From Larix sibirica (lineage: Eukaryota; Streptophyta; Pinopsida; Pinales; Pinaceae), in assembly GCA_004151065.3 (NCBI GenBank), contig NWUY0300006163.1, positions 5,454 through 17,932 on the forward strand: a stretch of DNA of 12,479 nt, written 5' to 3'. A model generated the notes under the pieces. The model was given only the letters and a program-made list of their open reading frames with translations. It had not been told where the DNA came from and searched no databases. Position numbers and translations under genes: made by a program. Of the stretch, positions 1 through 7,753 are shown in pieces. How positions within the stretch are numbered: position 1 is the stretch's first letter; each line of letters begins with the position of its first letter.

Positions 1-287
1 TGATTGTTGTAAGAGTCCTCTCTTCTATGGTCAACAGTTATGTTAATTTCCTCTTCACCATTCTCTCGTATTATTTGGAGTCTATCATCCATTATTCTCA
101 TGTATATTGTTTTTTTTGGGGAGAAGGACAACAAAGTTTTCATCTTCTTGTTAATTCCATTTCCATTACAATTTATAGACCATGCAATAACTAGAAATTT
201 GAATTGAGAATGAGAATTGCATAAATTAGAGAATGATAAAGGTTGTAGTGGAGCAAAGAGGATGGAAAAGGTAGGAACCTTTACCCA
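1..287 (-). pseudogene. Unrecognised open frame running off the left edge
   Basis: On the minus strand one frame stays open from the stop at 290-288 to the left edge, about 95 codons without interruption, which is long for such AT-rich DNA. No ATG begins it; the first Met lies well inside, in MKTLLSFSPKK. An internal stretch reads FLVIAWSINCNGNGINKK, which loosely resembles the W-N-x-N-G-x-N start of a LINE apurinic endonuclease, and a very hydrophilic tail follows (RENGEEEINITVDHRRED). The next expected endonuclease motif, around a QET triad, is not visible, so that reading is weak. It could equally be a broken fragment of another retroelement or a chance frame. The hairpin at 325-444 lies just upstream of it on the same strand. 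Confidence 0.3.
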
Positions 288-455
288 TTATCTATGTTGC
301 AAGGTTTCTATGGTGGTTGGTTTCAGATTGTATATTCGAAGACTGCACAGTTGTCATGATTTCCATCGATGTTTCGAGTCCTGTTGTGGACTCGAAATGT
401 CGATGGAAATCATGACAACTGTGGAGTCTCCGAATATACAATCTTTACCCATTAT
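276..455. repeat. 16-bp direct repeats flanking the hairpin
   Basis: AACCTTTACCCATTAT at 276-291 and AATCTTTACCCATTAT at 440-455 match at 15 of 16 bases. The second copy overlaps the outer end of the hairpin's right arm. They could be an old target-site duplication around a foldback insertion of roughly 164 bp, or a residue of the duplication that created the hairpin. Sixteen bases is longer than most plant target-site duplications. Confidence 0.7.
325..444. repeat. Near-perfect long hairpin (57-bp arms, 6-nt loop)
   Basis: Arms 325-381 and 388-444 are reverse complements around the loop TGTTGT (382-387). Pairing base by base, 53 of 57 positions are Watson-Crick. The exceptions are A339/C430, G345/G424, T370/G399 and G371/T398. 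In a plus-strand RNA the last two become U-G and G-U wobbles, leaving two true mismatches; in a minus-strand RNA three mismatches and one wobble remain. This is the size and shape of a young plant miRNA or siRNA precursor, or of a small foldback element. I do not recognise a known miRNA in either arm. The plus-strand frame that reads through both arms is a by-product of the palindrome, not a gene. Confidence 0.95.
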
Positions 456-1573
456 GTTTGGCTACTTTTTCATGCCCGAGAAGCCATGCATTAAGGTTTC
501 AAAAGGTTCTTTAATAACATACAACAAATTGGACTCTTTGTGCACACAGTGGTAAGCACTGTAAGGGTTGGATTTTCTATGGGAAATATAAAGTAGTGAA
601 GGGAAATGCCTTCTTTGTGCTATGTGGGGTATTAAAAGAAAGTGCCATGGTTGGAATGGATGAGCAAGATTCTTGTAAATGCTCATAGGTGGGAATTTTG
701 GCTAAGCATGAGAGTAAATAAGTTATGGGTTGAGAGAGAGAACCCTGTCGGTGTTTCCTTTACCCTAGTGGCCTCATAGCCTAGTTCGGGGGTGGTAAAT
801 ACAGTAGATACCTATGGTTGGGTGGAAAATTGCTCTTACACAACTAGTTGCTTGGATCTTACTTGTTAAAATATAAGTATTTCCTTTTTATAGAATCATG
901 GAATGGTTTTATTTTCTAGATGTGTCGAATATCCATGTTTATGTTTGATGTATGTGGATAAATTTTTTTTTTTTTATTTTATTATTTTTTATTTTTTTGT
1001 CTGCTGAGTTTTTCATTTATGCATATGCACATACAATTCGTATTGTGAATTAGTGTTTATGGCCCATGGGGTGAATTTTTATAAACTCATAATTCATAAA
1101 TATCCCCCTCTATTGGTCAGATTGATGGATGGGGATGTGGCATATCTCTTCCAAACATTTTAATAAATATTTCATAGTTGTTGTCCAATTTTGTAGTTTA
1201 TCGGCATGAATTCCCACCCAATTTTGTAATCGACCTTGTTCTCCAATATTTCTTGCAACCTCAACAACATGTATGATAGGGTATTCATGTTCTTTGAACC
1301 TTAGTGGAGGGTATGAAGTTGAATTTGAATCTATGGGTATTAATATGGGATATTTTTTTAATGTATTTTTTTATGTATTTGGTGTTGATTTTATTCAAAA
1401 AAAATTCTTGAGTCTATCCCTTGGTATGGATTCAATATTCCAACAATCCCTTTCTCTCGACTCGTAGTTCTCCATCTACCACTCATGTAGTTCAATATCT
1501 ATTTCCTTATAGACAAGGGTGATTTTAAGTGTAGTTATCCTTTCGAATTTGACTGGACATACTCTCCTCTTTC
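456..1573. other. AT-rich stretch without a recognisable gene
   Basis: No coherent reading frame or domain was found on either strand. A T-rich low-complexity run lies at about 961-999. A pyrimidine run (TCCCCCTC) near 1103 could in principle be a polypurine tract of the minus-strand element, but no matching LTR was found next to it. The 1270-1573 part lies just downstream of the protease remnant on the minus strand and is probably a decayed continuation of that element; no RT motif is visible. The plus-strand frame at 1273-1467 looks like a shadow in T-rich sequence. Confidence 0.5.
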
Positions 1574-2070
1574 TTACATCACTTGATATAGATTTCTTAT
1601 ATCAGCTTCTTCATCCCAAGGTTCTAACCAAGGTTTTCCTTCCTTGGAGTCTAGAGGTATAATTATTCTTCTACCATTTCCATTTAAATTTAATCCATCT
1701 TTCTCTAGGGATGTTGTTTCTTTAATTTTTATCCCCCATGGTATTCTAACTAATCTTGCATAATTTGTAGTTCCTTCAACCAAATCGATAACCTTAAAGT
1801 TGATTACAATTAGCATTCCCATTATGTTTGTTTTAGTTCCTTTTACCAGACTTATGGGTTCTACGAATCTTTGAATGAAAAAATTTAAAAAGTTACTTGA
1901 CCTCAATATGTTATGTCTCCCCATTTTGATACAATCCTACTTTGTAAGGATATTTACGTGATATTCAAAGTTAACCATGACCCAATAAGTTAAAAACCCT
2001 TTAATCTCTTGTTTGGATAGAGGATCATAATTGTTGACTCTCTTGTCTTCTTGATCCAGTTGACACATAT
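1574..2070 (-). pseudogene. Retropepsin-like protease remnant, active site lost
   Basis: One minus-strand frame is readable from about 2070 to the stop at 1574, with a single internal stop (TAG, 1939-1937). At 1975-1946 it reads VNFEYHVNIL, where a retropepsin would have its hydrophobic-D-x-G active-site loop; Asn (1972-1970) stands in place of the catalytic Asp and Glu in place of the Gly. Downstream, VIDLVEGTTNYARLVRIPWG (LVRIPWG at about 1756-1736) resembles the C-terminal part of plant gypsy proteases, where the L-x-GRPW motif is usual; here Gly is missing. The piece ends in the acidic WDEEADIRNLYQVM. The Met at 1924 is internal, not a true start. In the living element this would have cut the Gag-Pol polyprotein. 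It is inactive here. Confidence 0.6.
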
Positions 2071-2485
2071 TTTTTATGGATTTGTTTTACTCTTTCCAAT
2101 TCTTTAGTATGTCCATAAAATCAAGAAACATTGTTATTGACTCTTCTTCATTTAGGAGGTCTAAGAATTCTTCTAATGAATCATCTTTCTCTTTTTGTTA
2201 CATTTTGTATCTAGAGTCTTGAAATTCTTGTTCTTCAACCAACTTCCTAAACATGCATATGGACTCATTAACATATTCATTTTGTTTTGTTGGGTATGGG
2301 TACACGTTATTAACTTGCTTTCTAGGTTTTATCTAGGGATTTATCTGCAATAATTCATATTCCCCTTTCTTTTCTCCTAACACGGTGACCACATTTAAGT
2401 TCTTGGAATTTCATGCTTTGTGATTGGGTATAATTTGTAGGAGATTGGCATTATTTCTATTCATTATGTTTTCTAGTATTATTGC

Positions 2486-2527
2486 GCATTATTCTAAATA
2501 ATGGTTTCCCACTCCAAAATTATTACA
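2486..2527 (-). other. Gag knuckle 4 (one Cys lost, one stop)
   Basis: Minus-strand reading CNNFGVGNHYLE, stop, C. The first Cys (2527-2525), His and last Cys (2488-2486) are kept with C-x2-[C]-x4-H-x4-C spacing; the second Cys is Phe, and a TAA stands in the last spacer. The G-V-G-N-H core is well preserved. Confidence 0.65.
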
Positions 2528-2557
2528 AAATTTCAAATCGACTCTATCTTTCAAAGG

Positions 2558-2599
2558 ATATTTGAGACTTAAATTATCATATTTATAAAACTTAAAGAA
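2558..2599 (-). other. Gag knuckle 3 (all four ligands replaced)
   Basis: Minus-strand reading FFKFYKYDNLSLKYPLK, directly after the RGG tract. The spacing x2, x4, x4 is kept, but the ligand positions read F, F, N and Y. Each of these codons is one base away from Cys or His. The surrounding YDNLSLKYPLK supports the alignment. Confidence 0.5.
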
Positions 2600-2603
2600 A
2601 CAT

Positions 2604-2686
2604 ATTTCGTAGTATCCACCTTGACCTCCTCCCCTTCCATCGTATCCACCTCTTCTTGAATAACCACCATCTCCCCTTCCTCCTCC
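2604..2686 (-). other. RGG/glycine-rich tract in gag
   Basis: Downstream of a TAA, the minus-strand frame runs GGGRGDGGYSRRGGYDGRGG and continues QGGYYE. Gly, Arg, Asp and Tyr dominate. Such RGG tracts are typical RNA-binding, disordered segments, and its place between knuckles fits an RNA-packaging nucleocapsid region. On the plus strand it appears as a CT-rich run. Confidence 0.75.
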
Positions 2687-2837
2687 TTAAGCCCCTGGTT
2701 TTGATTTGTTTTTTACCTGTGGTATATTGTTTTATAATTGGGCTTATTTATGTCATTTTTTGTCATTTAGTTGTGTTTTGGGTGTTATATTCACAAATTC
2801 TACACCATTTTTCTTAGCATCATTCAAATTGTGAGGA

Positions 2838-2882
2838 TAATCCTTTGTGACATGGTTTGTTATGGCCTCATAGATTTCACAA
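2838..2882 (-). other. Gag knuckle 2 (two Cys replaced by Tyr)
   Basis: Minus-strand reading CEIYEAITNHVTKDY. Spacing is C-x2-[C]-x5-H-x4-[C]; the first Cys and the His survive, while the second and fourth ligands are Tyr (TAT), each one base from a Cys codon. This knuckle sits between knuckle 1 and the RGG tract. Confidence 0.6.
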
Positions 2883-2953
2883 TATATTTGACTTTTACAT
2901 TCCTAACATATTTTTGAATGTTAGTTGATTCTCTATATTTGTTAAAAAAAGGT

Positions 2954-2980
2954 GTGTAGGTTGTTCATGCATATAGTACA
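2954..2980 (-). other. Gag knuckle 1 (fourth ligand lost)
   Basis: Minus-strand reading DLWCTICMNNLHTFF, then a stop. The C-x2-C-x4-H part is intact (Cys at 2980-2978 and 2971-2969, His at 2956-2954), but the final Cys is not where expected and a TAA follows HTFF. Confidence 0.6.
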
Positions 2981-3639
2981 CCATAGATCTAGTCTTCTCA
3001 ATGTGATGTCTTGCAAGGATCTTTGCACCATCTCCAAATCTTCTTTTAATTTTCTTTTTGTCAATGAGGTTACCTAGTACTCACCATTTTGAATTTAGTG
3101 TGCTTTCTTGAGTGCTTCTTCACATATTTTAATCTCATGCATCCTTAAAGATGCCTAATTTTCTATAGTAGATTATAAACAAACCATTGCACTAGTATCT
3201 CTTTATCAATAATACCAGGGTTATATATAAGCAAATCCTTAAATATCTTTTTGTAATCTTTATATGACTCATTTTCCATTTGTTTAATCTTTTTGAATTT
3301 TTGGGTTGTGAGATGTTTAACATTTTGAGTCTTAAAAGATGACAAGAAACCACTCTTAATCTTATCCTTGGTTGGTTTTGTTATAATTTTTAGTAAAATT
3401 CATAATCAGTGGTTTTCTTCTCAATGCAGCAACAAATTATGCCATTTCCTTTACTTGGTTGATAGCATCCATTACATACCAAATTTTCTCCTAGATGAAC
3501 CAATATATTTTAGGGTATTCATCACCCTCATATAGGGGAAATTTTCCATCATTAATATTTTCCATGTTTGTTGTCATTGAATTTTTTGATGATGGAGTTG
3601 ATGATGTAGATGGTCTTTCAAGGATCGACTACTTTAAGA

Positions 3640-4089
3640 GTTCAACTGATTGGATTTGACTTCTATGCTTTGACCTATCGACATATGACTTTATACTATT
3701 TCATGTTCTTGATGATCTTGTTTGACTTATTCTTATAAATCATTCAGACACTCCCTGTCTTTGTAGTTGATTATATTATTTATTTGTGGGCATGTCTCTT
3801 CTTTGAATGGACTATTGCAACCTTCAATTTATGGTGTTTAGATTTATTTAGTAATTAATTCTAGTAGGTGGAGGGGGGGGCTCCCATGAGATCCTCAATA
3901 CAAATTAGAAATTCATTTTCTCCTTCTTCAGGTCTAATATTAATCAAATTTCTTTATGCCTATGGAATTTGTATCCATATTCTATCTGTGAATTTATTGT
4001 CTTCACCTACTCAACTCCAAATTGATGTTAGACTATGTTTAATATGCAAGTGATTCCAAAGAACGCAATAATGTTGAGACTTTTTCATC
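3640..4089 (-). other. Broken link between upstream region and gag
   Basis: Short minus-strand pieces in shifting frames, such as LRPEEGENEF and APPPPPTR (the latter from the G run near 3872), resemble a disordered Pro-rich linker. Stops are too dense to define a frame. The small plus-strand frame at 3868-4053 is judged a shadow. Confidence 0.35.
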
Positions 4090-5262
4090 TTGAATTTGGT
4101 GTTTGAAGTATTGCATGTCCTAACTCATCTCCCTCCATGTTCTCAACATTATTGTTAGTTGTAGAACTTCTAGGCTTGCTTCTACAATCTGCAAATTTTT
4201 CATCTAAAATAGGAACCATCACAGTTATTTCCTCTTCGTCTAGTTGATTCTCATTTCTCAACTGGATAGGGCTAACATTCCATTGACATGTTGATCCCCT
4301 ATATCAAAAGCATCTAGAGCCATCATAGTTGCTTCTTCTTCCACACCTAGTTTACTTTCAACACTCGAACCAAGAAGGGTTATCATACTATCAACCCAAC
4401 ACTTTGCTACTCCTTCCTTCATGATAGATGAAAGTTCGTGGCTTCTCTTAGCTAGGATATTCTTCTTTATCTTTTTCCTTGGTCAATTTTTTTCAAGTTA
4501 ACTGGTGTTTTGTATTCTTCCATTCTTCTTTGAGTTATTTTCTTCATTTTTCATCCATCATATATTCCTTTTGTTTCTTAGTCATTGATTGCTTATTTCC
4601 TTTATTTAATGTGCTTGTGTTTTCCGCTAGTCTAGTTCTTTTTAGCATGCATATACTAGTGTTTTATTCTTTAAAGAGGCATCTCATGAGTAGCTAAATC
4701 CCCATCATCCACCATGAGTCTACTCTAGGTTGAAGAGGGTGATCATAATAGTCATTTTCATTTTCTTAGAAAGCATTCCCACTCTTCTTATTTATTTATT
4801 CTTCCAATTGGTGTAAATTGGATTTCTTAAGGGACATCATGCTTCAACTTGAATGTGCCTTTCCTTTGTTGATTAAAATTTTATACAATAAAACTAGTAG
4901 AGAGCAAAAGAAACCATCATGCAATTCAGTGAAGAATCTCCTCTTCATGTTGTCAAATGACGTATGTTCCTCAATTTATTTTTCTTAGAATCAATTTTAG
5001 TGATCTTCTCAACCCACTCAAACAAATTTTTCATGCCCTTGTCAATCAATTTTCAAAGAAACTTTTCATCTTCTATTAGATTGCACATGTGTAAGTCTTT
5101 TGACAATATTATTTATCTCAGTGGGAACTGAATCTAGGAACTTCTCGTGACGTTCTTTGAAGAATTGTGCCCTAGCTTGTGTAAGGGCCACTTGGTTTAC
5201 TATGGAATAGTTTTTCAAATAAGTATTTAACTTTCTCTCTCACCACTCACTAATCTCCTCCC
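4090..5262 (-). pseudogene. Unrecognised coding-like region upstream of gag
   Basis: The minus strand upstream of gag reads like a broken protein gene rather than noise. From about 5258 one frame gives GEEISEW, stop, then ERKLNTYLKNYSIVNQVALT and onward for some 65 codons (AQFFKERHEKFLDSVPTEIN, NNIVKRLTHVQ). After a frame change, 5070-4950 gives DKGMKNLFEWVEKITKIDSK. A Lys/Glu-rich piece follows (4620-4500). From 4482 an open stretch of about 74 codons includes KEGVAKCWVDSMITLLGSSV and EEEATMMALDAFDIGDQHVN, and after one frameshift it continues to about 4090 (NQLDEEEITVMVPILDEKFA). The composition is charged, helical and coiled-coil-like, with no catalytic motif. I do not recognise it. It may be an ORF1 of an Ogre/Tat-like element, an N-terminal gag extension, or a captured host gene fragment. 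Confidence 0.5.
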
Positions 5263-6040
5263 CCCAACATCTATGCATGCATGCAATTATTATACAAGTT
5301 TCGGATCATTACGACCAAGAATAAAACCAATGTTGTAATTTAAGGGATGACAAAGTAAATGTGGTTACCAATAGTGTAGTCATTAAACCATATTATATAA
5401 ACATCAATATACATTATGCACACATAGACGGAGGATAAGGAGAGAAAGATAAGTAACTATAAAACCAACAGCAAGTAGTCTTTAGTATTGAATCTTCTCA
5501 ACCAACCAATCATTATATGCAAAATTTAAGTCTATCTATACATTCCACAACATGAAGGTAGTTACAATTATCAAAACTATCTTAATTGTTCTACCAACTT
5601 AACTTCCTAGTTGACTACAATTCCATATTGATTACTTAATCAACTAGACTCTAACAATGTATATAAATAATCTATAAAAAAAAAACATAAAATGATATAC
5701 TTTCTCATATGTGAATATCATAAATTATTACACATTTTGAAAAAAATTAAAATACATAGAAAAGAGGATGATATTTTGTAATTGTGGGTTTTCATAAACA
5801 ACTACATATTAAATTCTCCATCCATATCAACACACTTATGTTGAATTCCATAATGACCAAAAGTATGTACCCATGTAACATTGCAAAGTGTAAGCATTAT
5901 TAATCTTTAGAATGGTATAAACCAAATCACATCACTGAAGTACGCGTATCCATGAATGTCATTGTACTCCATGTTGACATTGTCCATTGGAAAGTATATT
6001 TTTATATATGTTTTTTCATCACTCTAAACTTCTAATAAAG
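5263..6040. other. AT-rich DNA, nothing recognisable
   Basis: No coding-like frame, domain, RNA gene or clear repeat was found apart from a short alternating GCAT run near 5273-5284. If the minus-strand element has a 5' LTR it should lie here, but no primer-binding site or matching 3' copy could be identified. Confidence 0.5.
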
Positions 6041-6240
6041 TGTCTAAATCTATATACCTCTTAGTTCATAGGAAAATTCCATATACCTCTAAATATACAT
6101 ACCTCTTAGTTCACTAGTGTCTAAATTTATATACCTCTATATACCTTTAATCATATACCTCTTAGTTCACTAGTGTCTAAATCTATATACCTCTATATAC
6201 CTTTAATTATATACCTCTTAGTTCATAGGAAAATTCCATT
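6041..6240. repeat. 56-bp tandem repeat, three copies
   Basis: The string ACCTCTTAGTTCA recurs at 6056, 6101, 6157 and 6213, the last two intervals being exactly 56 bp. Units 6118-6173 and 6174-6229 differ at only a few bases; the first copy (6041-6117) is longer. The first and last occurrences are followed by the same string (TAGGAAAATTCCAT), whereas the middle two are followed by CTAGTGTCTAAAT. The sub-motif TATATACCT repeats within each unit. Confidence 0.9.
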
Positions 6241-6306
6241 TTATTCATGATATTTCTTGTAAAATTTTATTGTAATAATGATAAAATTAAGCCGTTAAAA
6301 AATATT

Positions 6307-6536
6307 AGTTAATTAATAACATAGGATCCATGAAGTAGCATTCCAAAATCATGTAACTAAGTACAATGGAATATTAGCTTGGATGACATAATGAAAAAAT
6401 AATAACATTCCAAAATCACGTATGGAATATTAGGTTGGATGACATAATAAAAAAAATAGTTAATAATAAGATAGAGCCATGAAGTAGCATTCCAAAGTTA
6501 TCTATATGTGGAATATTAGGTTTATGACATAATAAC
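6307..6536. repeat. Triplicated unit with an inverted core
   Basis: Three imperfect direct copies begin near 6307, 6400 and 6458. Each has CATTCCAAA, a short spacer, TGGAATATTAG and a GATGACATAAT-like end (TTATGACATAAT in the third). The first and third also share AGTTAAT and CCATGAAGTAG; the middle copy is shorter. ATTCCA and TGGAAT are inverted within each unit, so each could fold into a small hairpin. It may be a MITE-like or minisatellite remnant. Confidence 0.75.
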
Positions 6537-6839
6537 TAACCAAATTTAAATGGTTATGGTTACCTTTAAGTTTATTATAAATAAATAAAATTATTAATAT
6601 CTTATATAGTATAATTATTGAATATCTTATATAATCGCTATAAAATAGTGTAAATTTTAAATGTGTTAGGTGGAAAAGCATAGTTATAATCTTGTAAGGA
6701 TTAATTTTGAATTTTATTAAATATGATTAAAATTGAAATCAATTTTTTTAAGGAATAGACAAAATTTCAAAGACTCGAAAATTATATTTTTCATATTATT
6801 TTCCTTGCAATATATTTTCATATTGTTTCTTTAACCATA

Positions 6840-7701
6840 ATACTACTATGTAAAAATTGTGTTAGGTTATGTGACTAACACATGTGATAATAAGAATATA
6901 TGGTATTTAAATGCTATTATAGAGGGTCAAAAACTAACCCTAATCAAATGTTGTGGAATGAAAAAATCATAATTCCAATCCTTAGGATAATTAGGAGTGT
7001 TAAAATATCAATTGTCAGGGAAGAAAGGGGGTATGTTCTTATTGTAGTATTTTTTGTTTCATAAATAAGAAATGCAAATGAGTGGGACATCATAATAGAT
7101 CATAAGCAAAGTGAGAACTTGTAACAGCTTTTTTCGGGCCACAATATCTATAATTTTTGAAGGAAAATCTTGCAAGGAAACCTCTAAGTACTTCCCTACA
7201 TTTTCGAGATGGTACCTAGTGTAAACTCATAGGTGTTGATTATGATGCCTAGCTCAGTAGGGACATTAAGCGAGTAGCACAATAGAGGTAGATAGCTTGG
7301 GGGGTTGGTCTCAAGATCTCCCGCGTGAAGCTCACATCACTCAATAATTCATGCTATCCCTACTATATAGTGATTTATTTTTATTTATTTATTTTGGATT
7401 AATCTCAAGAATAATAAGAGAAACACACAATCATTATTTTTTGATGTAGTTCCTCCATCATGTGTTTCTCCAAATGTGAATCTTGTGCCCATGGTGTTAT
7501 ATGGTGTGATTTTACCACTGCAGATATGTTCTTATTTCTTAGTTAATTTTCTTAATGCAAATAATATCTAATTTCTAAAATTATATCTTTTTCAAGAACA
7601 ATCATAGCATAATAAGAGTAAAATCTCATTGAAATCAATATCATATGCAACATTGTTGTGATGAGCTATCCATTGGAATATCCAGGGAAATCTATAGATC
7701 A
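6840..7701 (+). repeat. 5' LTR of the plus-strand element
   Basis: It aligns with 9630-10165 over 6840-7125 and 7385-7600. The left limit is blurred and may reach 6740. The right end is placed at the CA (7700-7701) just before the primer-binding site. Between the anchors at 7102 and 7479 it is about 206 bp longer than the 3' copy (377 against 171 bp), explained at least partly by the SINE-like sequence at 7235-7395. Confidence 0.65.
7235..7395 (+). mobile_element. SINE-like insertion in the 5' LTR
   Basis: TAGCTCAGTAGG (about 7250-7261) matches a tRNA-type A box. About 55 bp on, GGTCTCAAGATCTCCC is a degenerate B-box candidate. After a further 60 bp the piece ends in a T-rich tail (TTTATTTTTATTTATTTATT). 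The 3' LTR lacks this stretch at the homologous place. GATTAT-type strings at both edges (about 7236 and 7396) could be a worn target-site duplication. The B box is poor, so a non-SINE insertion or a deletion in the other LTR remains possible. Confidence 0.4.
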
Positions 7702-7704
7702 TAT

Positions 7705-7712
7705 TGGTATCA
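7705..7712 (+). other. Primer-binding site (initiator Met-tRNA type)
   Basis: TGGTATCA matches the first eight bases of the usual plant Ty3/gypsy and Copia site complementary to the 3' end of initiator Met-tRNA. The next bases (AACG) have diverged. It lies three bases after the CA that ends the 5' LTR, the expected position, and would prime minus-strand cDNA synthesis. Confidence 0.7.
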
Positions 7713-7753
7713 AACGATTTTTCTTTGGGGATTTTGTAGAATAATTAAAATAT

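Larger units (their letters stand above)
2440..3630 (-). pseudogene. Ty3/gypsy-like gag remnant with a knuckle array
   Basis: In 5'-3' order on the minus strand there is a Ser/Thr-rich leader (ERPSTSSTPSSKNS, about 3620-3580). The capsid N-terminal signature follows from about 3550 (KFPLYEGDEYPKIYWFI, stop, EKIWYVMDAIN). The retrotransposon gag core lies at 3345-3163 (HLTTQKFKKIKQMENESYKDY, then FKDLL and LVQWFVYNLL). A following ASLRMHEIKICEEALKKA segment leads into four cysteine knuckles and an RGG tract. Capsid gag packages element RNA in cytoplasmic particles and the knuckles bind nucleic acid. Frames change several times and stops are frequent, so no protein is made. The 60-codon frame at 3345-3163 is only the longest surviving piece. 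The family call rests on the fold signature and order of parts read by eye. Confidence 0.7.
1574..5262 (-). mobile_element. Decayed Ty3/gypsy-like retroelement, gag-protease part
   Basis: Reading the minus strand from 5262 down to 1574, coding-like pieces follow each other in retroelement order: an unrecognised upstream region, a capsid-type gag core, an array of cysteine knuckles around an RGG tract, and a retropepsin remnant. All frames carry stops and frameshifts, so the copy is dead. No LTR pair or primer-binding site could be placed and the outer limits are uncertain. Order and strand agree with a Ty3/gypsy gag-pro block. An extra coding region upstream of gag is known from Ogre/Tat-lineage elements, which is one possible explanation of 4090-5262, but no RT is present to test lineage. 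Confidence 0.7.

Noticed and set aside
217-555. 112-codon plus-strand frame
   Set aside because: It runs straight through both arms of the hairpin, so its length follows from the palindrome; the product shows no domain.
462-686. 74-codon minus-strand frame
   Set aside because: No recognisable motif, no conserved-looking composition and no neighbour in the same frame.
770-800. B-box-like TAGTTCGGGGG suggesting a SINE or tRNA
   Set aside because: No A box, cloverleaf or tail could be found around it.
4066-4154. 14-bp exact inverted repeat (4066-4079 and 4141-4154)
   Set aside because: Short, AT-rich and separated by about 60 bp inside decayed coding sequence; compatible with chance.
4479-4697. 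Hydrophobic plus-strand frame resembling a membrane protein
   Set aside because: Its Phe/Leu-rich text comes from a T-rich strand opposite the Lys/Glu-rich minus-strand remnant, so it is a shadow.
5264-5290. Palindromic GCATGCATGCA run
   Set aside because: Simple alternating repeat; no evidence that it is a regulatory site.
6041-6240. CRISPR-like spacing
   Set aside because: The unit repeats as a whole with no variable spacers, and the context is plant nuclear DNA.
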